64,000 bases of DNA, taken from contig NZ_JAUSWY010000001.1 of the NCBI RefSeq assembly GCF_030815585.1, positions 992,001-1,056,000 of the forward strand, in the 5' to 3' direction. This document shows positions 55,004 through 64,000 of this stretch, piece after piece; within the stretch, counting starts at the first letter, position 1, and the number at the start of each line of letters is the position of its first letter. The notes under the pieces were generated by a model. That model saw nothing but the letters and a program-made list of their open reading frames with translations, was not told the DNA's origin and did no database searches. Origin of the DNA: Arthrobacter pascens (GTDB taxonomy: Bacteria > Actinomycetota > Actinomycetes > Actinomycetales > Micrococcaceae). Position numbers and translations under genes: made by a program.

Positions 55004-55146
55004 CCAGGATTGATGATTTTGCTCAATTCTTCCATGAAGCGCCGCTGAATCAGGCAGAAGTGCCGCATTCTGGAGGTACCAATTTCCACCCCGGGGCCGC
55101 GTCCCATAAGGACATCCCGCCCCGGTATAAGTTAAGAGGCGCAAAC

Positions 55147-56409
55147 ATGACCGTCTTCAATGAGCTCCGTATGCGTCCGGCCACCGCTGCGCCATCGGGC
55201 TGGGATGCCTCCAATACCGCGCGCCTGGTGATGGCGGGATCTGTCATCTTCACCCTGCTCGTGGGTGCGAACCTGGCAACGCCCCTGTATCCGCTGCTGC
55301 AGGCAAACCTGGGACTCTCACCACTGGGCGTTACGGCCGCCTTCGCCAGTTACGTCCTGGCACTCGTCTCCACGCTGATGCTGGCTGGCCACTGGTCGGA
55401 CCACATCGGCCGCCGGGCCGCCCTCATACTCGCAGTCATCGCAGGGTTGGCCGGAGGCGCGGTTTTCGCGCACGCGCAGAGCCTGGCGGCCCTTTCCGCA
55501 GGCCGTGCCCTGCAAGGCGTGGCGGTGGCGCTGGCCACCGGAGCGAGTGCTGCCGCGCTGCGTGAGTTGCTCCCGTCACGCCCGGATTGGGCCTCCCGCT
55601 TCACGTTGTTGGCCTCGGCCGGGGGTGTGGCGGCCGGTCCCGTCATCGGCGGAGCGCTGTCCATGCTGCCAGGGCCCACCACAGCGCCGTACTACGTGCA
55701 TTCAATAGTCCTTGCGGGCCTGCTTGTACCGCTGTACCTGCTGCGGGCCCACCCTGCCATCCAGCTTCCGGCCGGAGCGCAGCCGATGAAGGTGCTGGCG
55801 CCGCGCCGGCCGTCGGTATCCACGGAGGCGAGGGGCGCCTTCTGGCTGGCGTCCGCCGTCGGTTTCCTCAGCTTTTCCGTCTTTGGTTTTTGCCTTTCCC
55901 TGGCGCCCGGCTACTTTGCCCAGATCGTGCATGTCGATTCCCGCCCGCTGACCGGTGCCCTTGCCGGACTGACGCTTGGCGCCTCAGCCCTGAGCCAGTT
56001 GCTGACAGTGCGGGGCCGCTATGTGGTTCCGGCGGGCCTTGCCGTCCTGGGCGTGTCGGTGCTGCTTTTGGCGGCAGCGGGAGCCTGGAGCAGTCCGCTG
56101 TTGCTGGTTTCCGCCAGCATCTCGGCGGGTCTGGGTCAGGGGGTTGCGTTCCGCAGCGTCTTCAACGATGTGGCCAACAAGGTGGAGTCCTCGCGCCACG
56201 CCCAGATCATCAGCACCGTGTACGTCATCACCTACCTGGGCAGTGCCGTGCCGGTGGCTGGTTTGGGATGGGCGACGGCGGCCTTCGGGCTGCAGGCGTC
56301 GGTCGCCGGCTTTGTGCTGCTCTGCAGCGCCGCGGCCCTGGTGCTCGCCGCCGTAACCCTGCGTAGTGCGGTGCTGCCGGGCGGCCCGCGGCGGGCCCGG
56401 CGCTCCTAG
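55147..56409 (+). CDS. MFS transporter
   Basis: 420 aa with twelve predicted helices. The first loop contains GHWSDHIGRRAAL, the MFS motif A (GxxxDxxGRR). Likely an efflux transporter; the substrate is unknown. ATG 55147 has AGAGG 7 nt upstream. It is divergent from an Lrp regulator and tail-overlaps (4 bp) a second Lrp gene. Confidence 0.88.
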   Translation: MTVFNELRMRPATAAPSGWDASNTARLVMAGSVIFTLLVGANLATPLYPLLQANLGLSPLGVTAAFASYVLALVSTLMLAGHWSDHIGRRAALILAVIAGLAGGAVFAHAQSLAALSAGRALQGVAVALATGASAAALRELLPSRPDWASRFTLLASAGGVAAGPVIGGALSMLPGPTTAPYYVHSIVLAGLLVPLYLLRAHPAIQLPAGAQPMKVLAPRRPSVSTEARGAFWLASAVGFLSFSVFGFCLSLAPGYFAQIVHVDSRPLTGALAGLTLGASALSQLLTVRGRYVVPAGLAVLGVSVLLLAAAGAWSSPLLLVSASISAGLGQGVAFRSVFNDVANKVESSRHAQIISTVYVITYLGSAVPVAGLGWATAAFGLQASVAGFVLLCSAAALVLAAVTLRSAVLPGGPRRARRS

Positions 56410-56909
56410 TCCGGGAGTGGCCCGTGGTTTCCCTGGATATGGTCGAAGACGAGTGTTGTCTCCGTGTGTCCTACCACGGGGTCCGTTGCCAGGTTGTCCA
56501 ACACCCAGTCCCTCAGGTCTTCGGTGCTGGCCACTGCGATGTGCAGCAGGTAGTCAACGGAGCCTGAGGTGTGGAAGGTGGAGAGCACCGCCGGAAGATG
56601 CGGAACGCGGGCAGTAAAGCGGTCGATCTGGTCCCGGTCGTGGGCCCTGAGCCGGACGGCCACCAGCGCCTGCACGGACCTACCGATCGCCGAGAGGCTG
56701 AGCTTGGCTTCGAATCCCTGGACAATTCCACGCTCGGACAGCGCGCGGGTCCGCATCAGGGCCGTTGACGGGGCGATGCCCACAAGTTCAGCCAGTTGCT
56801 TGTTAGAGATCCGGGCGTCGGCCACCAGCGCGGCGAGAAGCCGCTCATCGATGGCATCCAGCGGTTCAAGGTGTGTCCCCGGCCGGATGTTCTTCGCATT
56901 GCTGCTCAT
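56406..56909 (-). CDS. Lrp/AsnC-family transcriptional regulator
   Basis: 167 aa. Helix-turn-helix at IDERLLAALVADARISNKQLAELVGIAPST (residues about 20-60, long form not shown) and a RAM domain beginning VQALVAVRLRAHDRD. GAGGAG lies 6 nt before the ATG. It is convergent with the MFS gene at 55147, which it may not control; the target is unknown. Confidence 0.87.
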   Translation of the reverse strand: MSSNAKNIRPGTHLEPLDAIDERLLAALVADARISNKQLAELVGIAPSTALMRTRALSERGIVQGFEAKLSLSAIGRSVQALVAVRLRAHDRDQIDRFTARVPHLPAVLSTFHTSGSVDYLLHIAVASTEDLRDWVLDNLATDPVVGHTETTLVFDHIQGNHGPLPD

Positions 56910-57027
56910 GGAATCTCCTCAAAGTTTGCTGAGTTCATCCTAGACGTCCGTTTCCGGCCAAACACCGGTGGTTCCCGGCATCCGTCGAATTATCACCGGA
57001 GGTCCGGCCGCTTTGGCGCTGGATAGT

Positions 57028-58320
57028 TCAACCTCGGGCGGCAGCCATGCCCTGCCGCCTTTGGGTGGCGGAGGACTCACTCCGGCCGTCCGTCCGCGGA
57101 TGGACGACGGCGATGGTCACCGCCGTGATACACGCCAGGATCATCACGGTGATGGCCAGCGCCGTCCAGCCCAGGGATTGGAAAACCAGGCCGCCGGCCC
57201 ACCCGATAACGCTTGATCCCAGATAGTAGGCCAGGTTGTAGAGCGACGCCGCCTGGGCCCGGCCAGTGGTTGCGATACTCCCTGTCCAGCCGGCACCAAT
57301 GCTGTGGGCAGCGAAGAAGCCGCCTGTGAACACCACGAGGCCCGCCAGGATCAGGGCGAGCAGCTGCGTCAGCGTCAGCGCCAACCCCATCACCATCAGG
57401 AGGACTCCCGCCAGCAGGACATTCCTTCGGCCAAAGCGCAACGTCAGACCGGCTGCCCAGCGGGAGGAGATTGTTCCGGACAGGTAGGCGAGGAAGATCA
57501 GGCTGATCAGGGTGGCGGGCAAGCTGAAAGGCTCACCGGACAGCCGGAAGCCAAGGTAGTTGTAGACGGCCACAAAGCCGCCCATCATCAGGAAGGCCTG
57601 CACGTAGAGCGCCAGCAGCCTGGGTGTCCGCACATGTCCGGTGAGGGTCCTGACGGCACCGCGCAGTCCGGCGGCCTTGGCAGGGGTGAACCCCCGCGCC
57701 TTCGGAACCAGTGCCAGGAAAAGAACAGCGGCGATCGTTGCCAGCAGGGAAACAGCCAGGGCAGCGGCCCGCCAGCCCCACAGCTCGCCTGCCGGCCCGG
57801 CCACCAGCCGCCCCGCGAGGCCGCCCAATGTGGTGCCAGCAACATAGCTGCCAGCAGCGAGGGCGGCATGAGCCTTGTTGACTTCCTCATTGAGGTAGGC
57901 GATGGCGATGGCCGGGATGCCGCCCAGGGCCATTCCCTCCAGCAGCCGCAGGCCCAGGAGAACGCCGAAGCTGCTGGCGAGGGGCACCAGGAGGCCCAGG
58001 ACAGTAGCGGCTGATATTCCCAGCGTCATGGCCCTGACCCGCCCGATCCGGTCTGCGAGGAAGGACCATGGAATGACGGTGACGGCGAGGCCGACGGTGG
58101 CCAGCGAGATGGTCAGTGCCGCTTCGCTTGCGGTGATCTGCAGGTCGGTGGCCATGATGGGGAGCACGGCCTGGGTGGAGTAAAGCTGGGCAAACGTTGC
58201 CACTCCTGCGAAGGCCAGGCCGGCAAGGATCTTTCCGTAGGCCGCGGAGCCTTTGGAATGTCCGTCCCAGGGATGCTGTGTTCTTACTTGGCTGCCGGGT
58301 TCCGGGAGATTCGTTGGCAT
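57028..58320 (-). CDS. MFS transporter (YnfM/AraJ-type)
   Basis: 430 aa, twelve helices. FAQLYSTQAVLPIMATDLQ and the motif A segment LADRIGRVRAMTLG resemble YnfM/CynX-type efflux proteins; LLEGMALGGIPAIAIAYL follows. The substrate is unknown. ATG 58320 is 6 nt after a TACGCT -10 element. It is divergent from a LysR regulator 97 bp away that probably controls it. Confidence 0.88.
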   Translation of the reverse strand: MPTNLPEPGSQVRTQHPWDGHSKGSAAYGKILAGLAFAGVATFAQLYSTQAVLPIMATDLQITASEAALTISLATVGLAVTVIPWSFLADRIGRVRAMTLGISAATVLGLLVPLASSFGVLLGLRLLEGMALGGIPAIAIAYLNEEVNKAHAALAAGSYVAGTTLGGLAGRLVAGPAGELWGWRAAALAVSLLATIAAVLFLALVPKARGFTPAKAAGLRGAVRTLTGHVRTPRLLALYVQAFLMMGGFVAVYNYLGFRLSGEPFSLPATLISLIFLAYLSGTISSRWAAGLTLRFGRRNVLLAGVLLMVMGLALTLTQLLALILAGLVVFTGGFFAAHSIGAGWTGSIATTGRAQAASLYNLAYYLGSSVIGWAGGLVFQSLGWTALAITVMILACITAVTIAVVHPRTDGRSESSATQRRQGMAAARG

Positions 58321-58326
58321 GGTGCC

Positions 58327-58332
58327 AGCGTA
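58327..58332 (-). promoter_or_regulatory. -10 element of leaderless MFS gene
   Basis: TACGCT on the minus strand, 6 nt before the ATG at 58320. Confidence 0.5.
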
Positions 58333-58417
58333 GATGCCACGGATGTATGCTTCCAATGCATGCTTCGTGCCTGACTGATGTCAAATATGGAACGATCACG
58401 TTTGGAGGGTGAGCCAA

Positions 58418-59404
58418 GTGGACGCCGACCATAAGCAGCTGGTCCAACTGCTGCCCCTGTTGCCTTTGCTTGCCGAATTGGGCCGCACGCAGCACGTCAC
58501 CGAAACGGCGGAGCTTCTTGGGGTACCGCAGTCCACCGTGAGCAGGGCACTGTCCCGGGCCAGCGCCGTCGTGGGTACCGAACTGCTCATCAAGGAGGGA
58601 AGGGGAGTGCGCCTCACCGCCGCTGCCAAGACGCTGCTTCCCTACATCGAGTCGGCCCTCACAGAATTCCAGGCGGGGCTGGACCTGGTCCGGCACGAGT
58701 CTGACGTGGTGCGGGGCAAAATATCCGTCTCCTTCCAGCACACGTTCGGCGAAGCCACGCTGCCCCTGCTCATCAGCGCATTCCGGAGCCGCTACCCCGG
58801 GGCCGGCTTCACACTCAGCCAGGGATCACGGGACGGCTGCCTGGCCGAGCTGGCGTCGGGCCAGGCGGACCTGGCGCTCACAGCCCCGGTCCCGGCTGCG
58901 GGCAGCGCTATCTCGTCAGCGGCCCTCTACCGCGAACCCCTCCGCCTGGTGGTGCATCACGGGCACCCCTTGGCAGGGAAGAGCAGCGCCCGGCTCCAGG
59001 ACATCCGGCGGGACCCCTTCGTGGCGCTCGGTCCCGGCTATGGCATGCGTTCCCTGACCGATGTGCTGTTCCGTGAGGCAGGTTTCCGGCCCAGGATTGC
59101 CTTTGAAAGCCAGGACTCGCATACCGTCCGCGGCCTCGTCTCCGCGGGACTGGGTGTCAGCATCCTGCCGTCCGGGGGGAGCCCGCCGGGGCGCCACGTC
59201 AGTCCTGAGACGGGGAACCTGGGGTGGGTTGAACTCGCACTCGAGTCCAGCCTTGCCTACCGGGAGATCGGGCTGTCCTGGCGCCGGCGCAAACCAGGCC
59301 CCGATGCTGAGCCCGATCCGGTCCGGCTTTTCCGGGAGATGGTCCTCGAGGAAGGCCCTCAGCTGCTCGCCGGCCTGGTCAGGGCACGTTCACTGGGCCG
59401 CTGA
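58418..59404 (+). CDS. LysR-family transcriptional regulator
   Basis: 328 aa. N-terminal winged helix-turn-helix with TQHVTETAELLGVPQSTVSR, followed by the LysR substrate-binding domain (GKISVSFQHTFGEATLPLL and onward). GTG 58418 is preferred because GGAGGG stands 8 nt upstream; GTG 58409 overlaps that site. The divergent MFS gene is its likely target. The intergenic region has two copies of ATGCTTC. Confidence 0.9.
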   Translation: MDADHKQLVQLLPLLPLLAELGRTQHVTETAELLGVPQSTVSRALSRASAVVGTELLIKEGRGVRLTAAAKTLLPYIESALTEFQAGLDLVRHESDVVRGKISVSFQHTFGEATLPLLISAFRSRYPGAGFTLSQGSRDGCLAELASGQADLALTAPVPAAGSAISSAALYREPLRLVVHHGHPLAGKSSARLQDIRRDPFVALGPGYGMRSLTDVLFREAGFRPRIAFESQDSHTVRGLVSAGLGVSILPSGGSPPGRHVSPETGNLGWVELALESSLAYREIGLSWRRRKPGPDAEPDPVRLFREMVLEEGPQLLAGLVRARSLGR

Positions 59405-59444
59405 AACATAGCGGCGGCGGTGCGTGCTTCCGGGAGCGCTTCAG

Positions 59445-59450
59445 TAGGCT
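59445..59450 (+). promoter_or_regulatory. -10 element of leaderless kinase gene
   Basis: TAGGCT with a 6-nt gap to GTG 59457. Confidence 0.55.
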
Positions 59451-59456
59451 GGTGAC

Positions 59457-60434
59457 GTGACTAACACCGAGCATCCCCAGGCATCCTCCACCGGGAACGT
59501 CCCCGCCGGAAATGTGTCCGCCGTCAAACAAGGCCGGCTGGCAGGAACCATCATCGGCCTGGATATTGGCGGCACTAAGACCCGCGGAGTCCGGTTTGAG
59601 GATGGCATCGTCGTGGCGGACGAGTCGGCTGGCAGCTCCAACGTCCAGAACGTCAGCCGCGAGGACGCCGCCTTCAATCTTGCTGGGCTGTTCGCACGGA
59701 TTGCGCCGATCGGCGGCGGGGAGGTCGCCCAGGTCTATGCCGGTGCCGGCGGTATAGATACCGACGACGATGCTGCCGCCCTTGCCGCTCTGATCCAGCC
59801 ACATGTGCCCGGCGCAAGGATCACCGTGGTCCACGATTCCCGCCTGTTGCTGGCCGCCGGACGCGCCAGCACCGGCGTCGCCGTGATCGCAGGAACCGGG
59901 TCCGCGGCCTGGGGCAAAAACGCCGCCGGCGAAGAAGCCAGGGCAGGCGGTTGGGGCTACCTGCTGGGTGACGAGGGGAGCGGCTACTGGCTGGGGCGGG
60001 AAGCGGTCCGCCACAGCCTTCGCAGGATGAACCAGGGGCTCGCGGCCGACCAGCTCACCGCAGCGCTGCTGGAATCCTGCGGCGTGGACCACCCGAACCG
60101 GCTCATTGCGCTGTTCCATTCCCCTGACACCGGGCGTCGCTTCTGGGCCCAGCATGCACGCCTGGTGGTGGAGGCGGCCGCGGCGGGCCACACGGTGAGC
60201 CAGGACTTGCTCGACCAGGCGGGCAGTGACCTTGCCGGGCTGGCAGCGCAGGCGCTCCGGAAGCTAGGCCTCGATGGCCCTGTGATTCTGGGTGGAGGCC
60301 TCGGAATGAACGTGGCCCCGCTCCAGGACACCTTCCGGAAGCACCTTGCCACCGCGGGGGTTACCGACGTCCGGGTCCTGGACCAGGAACCGGTGTTCGG
60401 CGTTCTGCAGCTGGTGTCGGATCAGGGCCGGTAG
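59457..60434 (+). CDS. BadF/BadG/BcrA/BcrD-type kinase (N-acetylglucosamine kinase-like)
   Basis: 325 aa with an ASKHA fold: TIIGLDIGGTKTRGV is the phosphate-1 motif, VIAGTGSAAWGK and GDEGSGYWLGREAVR are typical of GlcNAc kinases of this group, and VILGGGLGMN is the adenosine motif. It probably phosphorylates an amino sugar. Leaderless GTG start; the first 28 residues are an unconserved polar extension. Confidence 0.85.
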   Translation: MTNTEHPQASSTGNVPAGNVSAVKQGRLAGTIIGLDIGGTKTRGVRFEDGIVVADESAGSSNVQNVSREDAAFNLAGLFARIAPIGGGEVAQVYAGAGGIDTDDDAAALAALIQPHVPGARITVVHDSRLLLAAGRASTGVAVIAGTGSAAWGKNAAGEEARAGGWGYLLGDEGSGYWLGREAVRHSLRRMNQGLAADQLTAALLESCGVDHPNRLIALFHSPDTGRRFWAQHARLVVEAAAAGHTVSQDLLDQAGSDLAGLAAQALRKLGLDGPVILGGGLGMNVAPLQDTFRKHLATAGVTDVRVLDQEPVFGVLQLVSDQGR

Positions 60435-60681
60435 GACCACTTCCGCGGTGTCAGCTTGACCGCAGGCAACGGGGGAGCGGAATTCGGCCGGACCAGGCGG
60501 CGGACCAACGGATGCAGGGAGTATGCCCATCCACTGGAGTAGGTTGGCGATAGTATGACTCCGGCCAGAGTCTTCAAACCGGCTATGGACGGAAGATTGA
60601 ACGTCCGCCTGTATGAGCGCGAGAGAGCGATGGAGTGAAGTTCATGTTGGTGTCCACTGCAGAACCGCTGGAGGTGACGTG

Positions 60682-61611
60682 ATGCGGAAATCAGCGTGTG
60701 CCGGATTGGCAGTAGTCACTTTGTTGGTCTCAGCCGCGTGCACCGTGGCTCCTGTGGAGACACCCACCGGCACCAGCTCAAGTGTTCAGGCTATAACCGT
60801 GGGCAGTCCAACCCCTGATTCTTCGATCGCTCCGGAAAGCCAGATCGTCGCAGAGATTTATACAGGCGCATTGACGGCGGCCGGCGTCCCGGCAGTAACC
60901 AAGCCGGACAGCGGTACGCGCGACATCTATTTGACGGCGCTCCAGGACGGCTCTGTTGATGTGGTGCCGGATTATTCCGGCAGCCTGCTCTCGCACGCGG
61001 ATCCTGGGTCGTCCGAGGTTTCGGCCGACGACATCTATAAGGCACTGACGGACAAGCTCCCTGAGGGACTCGCGGTCCTGGAAGCGTCCAAGGCCGAGTC
61101 AAAGGACGCCATGGTGGTCACCAAGGCCACGGCCGAAAAATACCAGCTGAAGTCCATCGAGGATTTGGCCAAAGTCTGCAAAGACGTGGCCATGGCAGCA
61201 CCGGCTACCTTCGAAACACGGCCGGACGGCGTTCCCGGGCTCAAGGCAAGCTACGGCTGTGAATTCAAGGCCTTGAAGCCCTTCAACGACGGCGGCGGCA
61301 ACCAGACGCTGCTGGCGCTGCTCACTGACGATGTGCAGGTGGCGGATATCTCCACCAGCACACCGTCCATCTCGGACAACGATCTGGTGGTGCTCGAGGA
61401 TCCCAAGAACAACTTCAAAGCGCAGCAGGTCCTGCCCGTCTACAACAAGGCAAGAATGTCCGACAAGGCGAAGGAAGCACTCAATGCCGTCTCCCGGATC
61501 CTGACCACGGACGACCTCGTGAACCTCAACCGGGCGGCCAGCGGCAGCCAGAAGCAGAACGCCAAGGACGCTGCCACGGCTTGGCTTAAAGACAAGGGAA
61601 TCGTTAAGTAA
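60682..61611 (+). CDS. Glycine betaine/choline-type ABC substrate-binding lipoprotein
   Basis: 309 aa. Signal peptide with lipobox SAAC (Cys near residue 20), then an OpuAC/ProX-type binding domain: TVGSPTPDSSIAPESQIVAEIY, DIYLTALQDGSVDVVPDYSG and the LTTDDLVNLN end are typical. It would bind a quaternary ammonium compound. There is no permease or ATPase gene next to it in the window. ATG 60682 has GGAGG 7-8 nt upstream. Confidence 0.87.
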   Translation: MRKSACAGLAVVTLLVSAACTVAPVETPTGTSSSVQAITVGSPTPDSSIAPESQIVAEIYTGALTAAGVPAVTKPDSGTRDIYLTALQDGSVDVVPDYSGSLLSHADPGSSEVSADDIYKALTDKLPEGLAVLEASKAESKDAMVVTKATAEKYQLKSIEDLAKVCKDVAMAAPATFETRPDGVPGLKASYGCEFKALKPFNDGGGNQTLLALLTDDVQVADISTSTPSISDNDLVVLEDPKNNFKAQQVLPVYNKARMSDKAKEALNAVSRILTTDDLVNLNRAASGSQKQNAKDAATAWLKDKGIVK

Positions 61612-61685
61612 CCGCTGACGGCGCGGTTCCTCCCTGTGTCTGATGTCTCAATGGAAGTCCATCCTTCCTATGGCATATTTGATAA

Positions 61686-62906
61686 ATGGCAGAATTCAAG
61701 CAGTCCACCAAGCTTCACAACGTCCTATACGACATCCGTGGACCGATTCTTCAGGCCGCCCAGCAGATGGAGGCGGAGGGTCACAGGATCCTAAAACTGA
61801 ACATCGGTAACCCGGCCCCGTTCGGATTCGAAGCGCCGGACGCGATTCTGGTGGATATGATCCGCCACCTGCCCCACGCCCAGGGATACAGCGACTCCCG
61901 CGGGATTTTCTCGGCACGCACTGCAGTGTCGCAGTACTATCAGACCCGCGGGATCCAGAACATCCATGTGGATGACATTTACCTGGGCAACGGCGTCAGT
62001 GAGCTCATCACCATGTCCCTCATGGCCTTGCTGAACGACGGCGACGAGGTCCTTATCCCCACTCCTGACTACCCGCTGTGGACGGCTTCCGTTGCCCTGG
62101 CCAGCGGGCGGCCCGTGCACTACCTCTGTGACGAGGAGTCAGGTTGGCAGCCGGACCTGGAAGACCTGGAAGCCAAGATCACGCCCCGCACCAAGGGGAT
62201 CGTGGTGATCAACCCGAACAATCCAACGGGTGCTGTCTACCCGGAGGAGACGCTGACGAAGATTGTGGCGCTCGCCGAGAAGCACGGGCTGGTGCTGTTC
62301 GCTGACGAAATTTACGAAAAAATCCTCTACGAAGACGCCGTCCACGTTAATCTGGCAGCGTTGACCGGCGACGACGTCCTCTGCCTCACGTTCAGCGGAC
62401 TCTCGAAGGCCTACCGGGTCTGCGGCTACCGTGCCGGCTGGATGGCTATTTCCGGCCCAAAGAAGGATGCCTCGGATTACCTGGAGGGCATCAGTCTGCT
62501 TGCCAACATGCGTCTCTGCGCCAACGTGCCTGCCCAGCACGCCATTCAGACGGCGCTGGGTGGCTACCAAAGCATCAACGACCTTATCCTCCCCGGCGGG
62601 CGGCTGCTGGAACAGCGCAACAAGGCCTATGACATGCTCAACGCCATTCCCGGCGTGAGCACTCAGCAGGCCAGGGGTGCCCTCTACCTGTTCCCGCGGC
62701 TGGACCCCGAGGTCTTCCACATCCGGGATGACGAGAAATTTGTGCTGGATCTGCTCAAAGAGGAGAAGATCCTCGTCTCCCACGGCCGTGCCTTCAACTG
62801 GGTGCGCCCGGACCACTTCCGGATGGTCACGCTGCCCAACGTCAAGGACATCGAAGAGGCAATCGGGCGCATGGGGGACTTCCTAAGCAGGTATCAGGGG
62901 AACTAG
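61686..62906 (+). CDS. Alanine/aspartate-type aminotransferase (AlaA-like)
   Basis: 406 aa, fold-type I PLP enzyme. The start FKQSTKLHNVLYDIRGPIL is characteristic of AlaA (glutamate-pyruvate aminotransferase) relatives; NPNNPTGAVYPEETL and SGLSKAYRVCGYRAGW (PLP lysine) follow. It makes alanine from pyruvate with glutamate. ATG 61686 lies 6 nt after CATATT, a possible weak -10 element; no ribosome binding site is seen, so it may also be leaderless. Confidence 0.92.
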   Translation: MAEFKQSTKLHNVLYDIRGPILQAAQQMEAEGHRILKLNIGNPAPFGFEAPDAILVDMIRHLPHAQGYSDSRGIFSARTAVSQYYQTRGIQNIHVDDIYLGNGVSELITMSLMALLNDGDEVLIPTPDYPLWTASVALASGRPVHYLCDEESGWQPDLEDLEAKITPRTKGIVVINPNNPTGAVYPEETLTKIVALAEKHGLVLFADEIYEKILYEDAVHVNLAALTGDDVLCLTFSGLSKAYRVCGYRAGWMAISGPKKDASDYLEGISLLANMRLCANVPAQHAIQTALGGYQSINDLILPGGRLLEQRNKAYDMLNAIPGVSTQQARGALYLFPRLDPEVFHIRDDEKFVLDLLKEEKILVSHGRAFNWVRPDHFRMVTLPNVKDIEEAIGRMGDFLSRYQGN

Positions 62907-62956
62907 CCTGTGGGCACGGGCCTGCCGGCCCGTGCAACTTCGGACAAAGGATCCCC

Positions 62957-63811
62957 ATGGCCGGCGTGGTTGAGTTCAAGCAGCACCCTTCCGAGACGCT
63001 GAAGGCCGGAAACAGATTTGTCCTGGCGGACGTCGACCCTGACTCCACCCCCGGCTACAGCGGCAACAAGGCCGACGGCAAGGCACTCCTGGCTGACCTT
63101 GACGGCAAGCTGGGGGAGCTGCAGGAAAAACTGTTCGCGGAGTCCCGTTTCGGCGGGACCAAGCGGATCCTCCTGATCCTGCAGGCAATGGACACAGCTG
63201 GCAAGGGCGGCATCGTCAATCACGTGATGGCCACTATGGATCCGCAGGGCGTCCAGTTCAAGGCATTCAAGGCTCCCACAGAAGAGGAAAAGTCCTATGA
63301 CTTCCTCTGGCGGATCGAGAAGGAGGTACCGGCGGCCGGAATGGTCGGCGTCTTTGACCGCTCCCACTATGAGGACGTCCTGATCCATCGAGTCCACAGT
63401 TGGGCCACGCCAGAGGAATTGAAGCGCCGGTACGTTGCAATCAACGAATTCGAAGAGCGGCTGACCGAGTCGGGGACGAAGATCGTCAAGGTCATGCTCT
63501 ACATCAGCAGGGATGAGCAGAAGGCGCGGCTCCTGGCGCGGCTGGACAATCCGGCCAAGCACTGGAAGTACAGCCGCGGTGACCTGGATGAGCGCGCTTT
63601 CTGGGACGACTACATGGCGGCCTACCAGGCTGCCATTGACGTGACCAACAGTGACATTGCCCCGTGGCATGTGGTGCCGGCCAACAAAAAGTGGTTTGCC
63701 CGGATCGCCGTTCAACAACTGGTGCTCGGCGCATTCTCGGAGCTCAAACTCGAGTGGCCAAAGGCCGATTTCGACGTCGCCGTGGAGCGAGAGATCGTCG
63801 AAAGGTCCTGA
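62957..63811 (+). CDS. Polyphosphate kinase 2 family protein
   Basis: 284 aa. Walker A MDTAGKGGIVNHVM near residue 78, Walker B FDRSHYEDVLIHRV near 133, and the lid segment RLLARLDNPAKHWKYSRGDL place it in PPK2 class I/III, which phosphorylates nucleoside mono- or diphosphates with polyphosphate. Which nucleotide cannot be told from sequence. AAAGGA stands 6 nt upstream of the ATG. Confidence 0.93.
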   Translation: MAGVVEFKQHPSETLKAGNRFVLADVDPDSTPGYSGNKADGKALLADLDGKLGELQEKLFAESRFGGTKRILLILQAMDTAGKGGIVNHVMATMDPQGVQFKAFKAPTEEEKSYDFLWRIEKEVPAAGMVGVFDRSHYEDVLIHRVHSWATPEELKRRYVAINEFEERLTESGTKIVKVMLYISRDEQKARLLARLDNPAKHWKYSRGDLDERAFWDDYMAAYQAAIDVTNSDIAPWHVVPANKKWFARIAVQQLVLGAFSELKLEWPKADFDVAVEREIVERS

Positions 63812-63817
63812 GCCCCG

Positions 63818-64000
63818 TTAAAGCGGCTGGTCGCGGGCGGCGGCGAGCCGCTTACGGGCGCCCTCGAGCCACTCCTCACAGCGCTTGGCAAGGGCTTCGC
63901 CGCGTTCCCACAAGACCAGGGATTCCTCCAGGCTGGCGCCTCCCGCCTCAAGCTTGCCCACCACACCCACGAGTTGCTCGCGGGCTTCCTCATAACTCAA
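63818..64000 (-). CDS. xseB: Exodeoxyribonuclease VII small subunit (5' end outside window)
   Basis: The visible 60 residues [21 protein letters not shown] and [15 protein letters not shown] are the XseB signature; it pairs with XseA to degrade single-stranded DNA. The protein is read off the window edge, so a few N-terminal residues are missing; the TTG at 64000 is not necessarily the start. It is convergent with the PPK2 gene, 6 bp apart. Confidence 0.9.
   Translation of the reverse strand: MSYEEAREQLVGVVGKLEAGGASLEESLVLWERGEALAKRCEEWLEGARKRLAAARDQPL

Overview
The window looks like a chromosome segment of a high-GC actinobacterium in the Micrococcaceae, most likely Arthrobacter or Pseudarthrobacter. 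The reasons are the strong G/C bias at third codon positions, the frequent GTG starts, the many leaderless genes, and the gene order. The order alr-tsaE-tsaB-rimI-tsaD, groES-groEL, guaB, guaB3, guaA matches the mycobacterial Rv3423c-Rv3396c order. The order fmdB/ruc, 5-FTHF cyclo-ligase, galU, rimJ, sepX-like matches Rv0991c-Rv0996. The genus is an inference; no rRNA is present.

Layout. 1-5.3 kb: the end of a PfkB sugar kinase, then an overlapping operon for D-alanine and for the tRNA t6A modification (alr, tsaE, tsaB, rimI, tsaD). 5.4-13.3 kb: a YbdK-type carboxylate-amine ligase, a GH3 lipoprotein, an AroE-like dehydrogenase, an unknown lipoprotein, a THUMP-like methyltransferase, and two membrane proteins. 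13.3-15.6 kb: groES-groEL with two CIRCE operators and an intercistronic hairpin. 15.6-21.9 kb: accessory genes (RibD/DHFR-like reductase, LigB-type ATP ligase, LuxR regulator, flavin monooxygenase-like protein, DUF389 protein). 22.0-24.1 kb: an OatA-like acyltransferase interrupted by a one-base frameshift. 24.3-34.7 kb: purine genes guaB, guaB3 and guaA, interleaved with an ABC exporter, glpD, a lone PTS EIIA, SURF1 and DUF3817 genes. 34.8-38.9 kb: a 1378-residue SF1-helicase-like protein whose ATPase motifs have decayed but whose C-terminal nuclease-like domain looks intact. 39-43.6 kb: a CpaB/SAF protein and the galU neighbourhood.

43.7-50.8 kb: tRNA-Ala(CGC), followed by a 7-kb segment bounded by a perfect 35-bp repeat of the tRNA 3' end. 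This is a likely tRNA-targeted island. It holds only a sugar-binding lipoprotein and a giant secreted protein with two GH43 domains, and no integrase. 50.9-64 kb: an ABC-F protein, CorA with a truncated ZapE/AFG1-like partner, two Lrp regulators, two MFS exporters, a LysR regulator, a BadF/NAGK-type kinase, a betaine-type binding protein, an AlaA-like aminotransferase, a PPK2 kinase and the start-truncated xseB.

A unifying feature is transcription. At 17 genes a TANNNT-type -10 hexamer lies exactly 6-7 nt before the start codon, so the mRNAs probably begin at the start codon. The best candidates for something undescribed are the motif-degenerate helicase/nuclease protein, the integrase-less island with its two-gene glycan module, the groES/groEL hairpin, and the free-standing ZapE C-terminal domain downstream of corA.
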